From JANWLD01 sp036278875 (GTDB taxonomy: Bacteria; Patescibacteriota; Saccharimonadia; Saccharimonadales; 2-12-FULL-41-12), in the NCBI GenBank assembly GCA_036278875.1, contig DASUKF010000009.1, positions 1-15,531 on the forward strand: a DNA stretch of 15,531 nucleotides, read 5' to 3'. Positions 13,496 through 15,531 of this stretch are shown here, piece by piece. The notes under the pieces are model-generated. The model was not told where the DNA came from and searched no databases. It worked only from the letters and a program-made list of their open reading frames with translations. Within the stretch, counting starts at the first letter, position 1, and each line of letters opens with the position of its first letter. The translations under genes were made by a program, and so were the position numbers.

Positions 13496-13723
13496 TCAAG
13501 GAGTAGAAGCGTCGGATACCATGACATGACAACCGCCATTTACAGAGTCTCTATTTACATCTTGAGGCGGGCAATGAAATTTGTGCGGCTGCTCGCCGCA
13601 ACCAACGACTCCCACCGTAGCAGATACAGCAATGCCTGCAAATACTGCTACCTTAGCAAGCCTGCTTTCACGAAAGCCTTCCCATAACTTTTGGATTGGA
13701 TTTATCTCACGCAGCTCCATCAT
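13496..13723 (-). CDS. Small putative lipoprotein (75 residues)
   Basis: No family recognised. A basic, fairly long n-region (about residues 1-24, RESRLAK) leads into a hydrophobic h-region (VAVFAGIAVSATVG) ending in the lipobox-like VVGC with Cys42. Processing there would leave a 34-residue mature peptide with two more cysteines (51 and 65), able to form one disulfide, and a His/Cys-rich stretch (HKFHCPP). Alternatively it is a single-pass anchored peptide. Two tandem ATGs (13723 and 13720) are possible starts; a good promoter lies just upstream and would give a 3-base leader. That promoter, and the absence of an alternative frame, support a real gene. Confidence 0.62.
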   Translation of the reverse strand: MMELREINPIQKLWEGFRESRLAKVAVFAGIAVSATVGVVGCGEQPHKFHCPPQDVNRDSVNGGCHVMVSDASTP

Positions 13724-13732
13724 ATGGCTCGT

Positions 13733-13761
13733 AGTATAAGAAGCTACCGTTAAGAAGTAAA
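13733..13761 (-). promoter_or_regulatory. Promoter of the small lipoprotein gene
   Basis: On the minus strand: -35 TTTACT (13756-13761, 4/6), 17-base spacer, -10 TATACT (13733-13738, 5/6). The expected start is near 13726, three bases before the first of two tandem ATGs. No SD is present. Confidence 0.55.
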
Positions 13762-13785
13762 TTATTTATGCTTAGGATTGAATAG

Positions 13786-14568
13786 TTACATTCGATTGAC
13801 GAATCTGTAGGAAAAAGTGGCGAAAACGAGGCAGACTAAGTAGGCAAAGAATATTCCTAATGCCACGCCTACATGCGGAACCAGTAAAAATACGAATACC
13901 GCGAACACCACTATAGACATATTGCCGTGCACCATGGTGCGGGATACTGAAGAAGTAAACTCTATGCCATGCTTCCGGGCAAACAATATAACAGTTGCCG
14001 AAAAAGCAGCCGGGTAGCTGGAGAAAAGGCCGCCCCAGGCAGGACCGGCCAGCTTAGCAAGCAAGACAGCCAGAGCTATGACGGTTCCGGCAAATACAAT
14101 CCTTAAGACAAGAGCTGTTTTAGATATTTTTACAGGGCCCAGCTTCCGGTGAGGATGCTTTTGAAAATAAGTTACGCTGACACAATATATCAGCAAGGCG
14201 AGTAGCAACGATACGGCTATATTCTCTATTCTTAAAATTACCAAAGGTAGATTCAGCGCGAACCAAACCGCTATAGCACCAAAATATGCGAAAACCCACC
14301 CAAACCTGTACAAAACAGCGAACATCACCAGAAAAATAGTACCTGCGGCTATGGCGGAGGGCATCACCGTCGTAGCCGACACCATAGCTTCCTGGTTCTG
14401 GGTCAAAGCAATAAAAAGCAAGGCTACCACCCCAGTAGAGGGCAGGGATACTAAAAGACCGCCTAACTTTGAGCCGAACTTTTCGGCTATGCGGGTCATG
14501 CCGCCTATCCATAGGCCGCCGACCAAAAAGGAAAGCGCAACCCGAACCAGGAATTCTTCCGTAAACAT
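13786..14568 (-). CDS. Multi-pass membrane protein with internal duplication (GlpM/DUF3147-like)
   Basis: A 260-residue, strongly hydrophobic protein with about eight predicted helices and a basic linker (QKHPHRKLGPVK, 136-147) between two halves. Each half carries a similar motif: LGGLLVSLPSTGVVALLFIAL (from residue 35) and WGGLFSSYPAAFSATVILFAR (from residue 178). This points to two homologous repeats, as in many small transporters, and the GGLxxSxP pattern recalls GlpM/DUF3147-type membrane proteins, a tentative match. Role unknown; a transporter or scaffold in the inner membrane is possible. The ATG lies 6 bases after the phospholipase-like gene's stop, so the two are probably one operon; only a weak SD (AGGG) is present. 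Confidence 0.75.
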   Translation of the reverse strand: MFTEEFLVRVALSFLVGGLWIGGMTRIAEKFGSKLGGLLVSLPSTGVVALLFIALTQNQEAMVSATTVMPSAIAAGTIFLVMFAVLYRFGWVFAYFGAIAVWFALNLPLVILRIENIAVSLLLALLIYCVSVTYFQKHPHRKLGPVKISKTALVLRIVFAGTVIALAVLLAKLAGPAWGGLFSSYPAAFSATVILFARKHGIEFTSSVSRTMVHGNMSIVVFAVFVFLLVPHVGVALGIFFAYLVCLVFATFSYRFVNRM

Positions 14569-14574
14569 TTAACC

Positions 14575-15531
14575 CTATTGTACAGTGTGCGGTTCGGATC
14601 TTTCTATGTCGGCCTGGAAAAAACCATCAAGCTGTTCTACAAAACTTGAGTCCGGCGTCGCCATTGCAAGTTCTGCTAAACGCGCCGAAATAAGATGATT
14701 GAATGGATATGAGCCTATCATCCCCCAGTTGTCCGCTCTAAGGCCCCGGACATGGGTCATGCCATCATTTCCGGTGAAACGATAGACATTAATACCATTA
14801 TTTACCGCTCGGTCCAGAGACCTTTCGCTGGGAGTTGCGAACCTTTTGTGATTGTTCATAGGTACTATGATAGAAACATCTACATTGCGTGCTGCCGCCC
14901 GCGCCAGCTCTTTCCATATACGCCTGCCGTGTATATAAGGAGTTTCAAGCACGACCGCTTCATCCGCCCTTGCTATCAGCTTCAATGCCAAGGGCAGGAT
15001 AGCTCCGACTCCAGGAGCATCTGCAGCAACAATGCCTCCGGCGTACGAATAAATACCTCGAGCGGTCCAGCCTTCCCAGGTGTTGTCAAAAGTAGACTGC
15101 AAGGCGTGGATAGGATGACCGGTAATTTCTTTGCTGGCAATCCTAGCCATAAGATCATGCCAGGAAGCATTATGCCGGGTAGGATTAACTCCGCCTATCC
15201 ATGCGTTCTGATATTCTTCTATGCCTTCGTCTACTAATACTAATTTCCCATGGTTCCTCCCAAGCCTGGCAGGCCCGGGCAGGCCGGGCGTACCGATTTT
15301 TACATCCAGCCCCTCACTTCGCATATCACGAACCATACTTTTAGTTGCTTGGGCTTTCTCAATCAGGGTTGTTTTTGTTTCACTGTCGCGCCAAGGCAGA
15401 TACAAATACCGATCTCCTTGATTGTATAGCACGAAGCTGTCAATAAGCACCCTGCCCTGCTTGCCGTTCCCGGCAGCCGTCATCATGGCTTCGGCCGTTT
15501 CCAGTCCTGATTCATCAGCTTCAAATGAAAA
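14575..15531 (-). CDS. Phospholipase D / cardiolipin synthase-like protein (5' end outside window)
   Basis: The frame stays open to the window edge, 15 codons beyond the first visible ATG pair (15486), so the true start lies outside; about 318 residues are visible. Numbered from that ATG, the first HKD motif is complete: H79, K81, D86 (HGKLVLVD), followed by the usual Gly-Gly-x-Asn (GGVN, 98-101). The second has Arg for Lys: H245, R247, D252 (HVRGLRAD), followed by GSYPFN. Two such motifs make one active site in PLD-superfamily transphosphatidylases and hydrolases. Cardiolipin or phosphatidyl transfer at the membrane is a likely role, but the K-to-R change could alter or reduce activity. No membrane segment is visible in this part. 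Confidence 0.85.
   Translation of the reverse strand, partial: FSFEADESGLETAEAMMTAAGNGKQGRVLIDSFVLYNQGDRYLYLPWRDSETKTTLIEKAQATKSMVRDMRSEGLDVKIGTPGLPGPARLGRNHGKLVLVDEGIEEYQNAWIGGVNPTRHNASWHDLMARIASKEITGHPIHALQSTFDNTWEGWTARGIYSYAGGIVAADAPGVGAILPLALKLIARADEAVVLETPYIHGRRIWKELARAAARNVDVSIIVPMNNHKRFATPSERSLDRAVNNGINVYRFTGNDGMTHVRGLRADNWGMIGSYPFNHLISARLAELAMATPDSSFVEQLDGFFQADIERSEPHTVQ

Noticed and set aside
13028..13687. 219-codon plus-strand frame spanning tauE and the lipoprotein region
   Set aside because: Gln/Tyr/Arg-rich product of the type expected from antisense of a membrane protein gene; the minus-strand genes have motifs and promoters.

Overview
The window looks like a compact bacterial chromosome with near-minimal intergenic spacing. 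It is most plausibly from a Patescibacteria/CPR lineage, perhaps an environmental Saccharibacterium. That placement is inference, based on gene style (small single-pass proteins with long cytosolic tails, a type II NADH dehydrogenase beside an FAD-linked D-lactate-type dehydrogenase, an lmo0937-type 50-residue membrane protein, many promoters that imply leaderless mRNAs). UGA is used as a stop (for example at 694, 1643 and 5852), so the UGA=Gly code of Gracilibacteria/SR1 is excluded. No rRNA, tRNA, CRISPR array, insertion sequence or convincing intrinsic terminator was seen, and no gap between genes exceeds about 110 bases.

Layout. 1-693 (+): 3' part of an inositol-monophosphatase-family gene. 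694-1587 (-): single-pass membrane protein with a PsbP-like outer domain. 1643-6121 (-): tryptophan operon trpR-trpE-trpG-trp(D-C-F), overlapping or nearly so throughout, driven by a promoter whose -35 lies inside a perfect 20-bp palindrome resembling the E. coli trp operator. 6248-7864 (-): purH. 7947-8336 (+): small metzincin-signature protease. 8337-9533 (-) and 9597-11249 (+): divergent NDH-2 and FAD-linked dehydrogenase, both probably feeding electrons to quinone. 11252-11404 (-): 50-residue membrane protein. 11474-11815 (-): unrecognised 113-residue protein. 11870-13408 (-): two tandem TauE/SafE permeases. 13496-13723 (-): tiny lipoprotein candidate. 13786-14568 (-): internally duplicated multi-pass membrane protein. 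14575-15531 (-): 5'-truncated phospholipase D-like gene.

The most interesting unit is the trp operon. It encodes its own TrpR-type repressor as first gene, which keeps the E. coli Trp-ligand residues and key DNA-contact residues. It carries a matching operator, a TrpD-TrpC-TrpF triple fusion, and not a single Trp residue in about 1,490 residues of product, against 15 in about 1,490 residues of the neighbouring PurH, NDH-2 and FAD dehydrogenase. It makes indole-glycerol phosphate from chorismate; trpA and trpB are absent from the window.

A second theme is translation initiation. First genes of transcripts (trpR, the 113-aa gene, the first tauE, the lipoprotein, the divergent redox pair) have a -10 box ending about 7-10 bases before the start codon, implying leaderless or nearly leaderless mRNAs. 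Internal or downstream genes (trpG, second tauE) and the 50-aa gene have good Shine-Dalgarno sequences.
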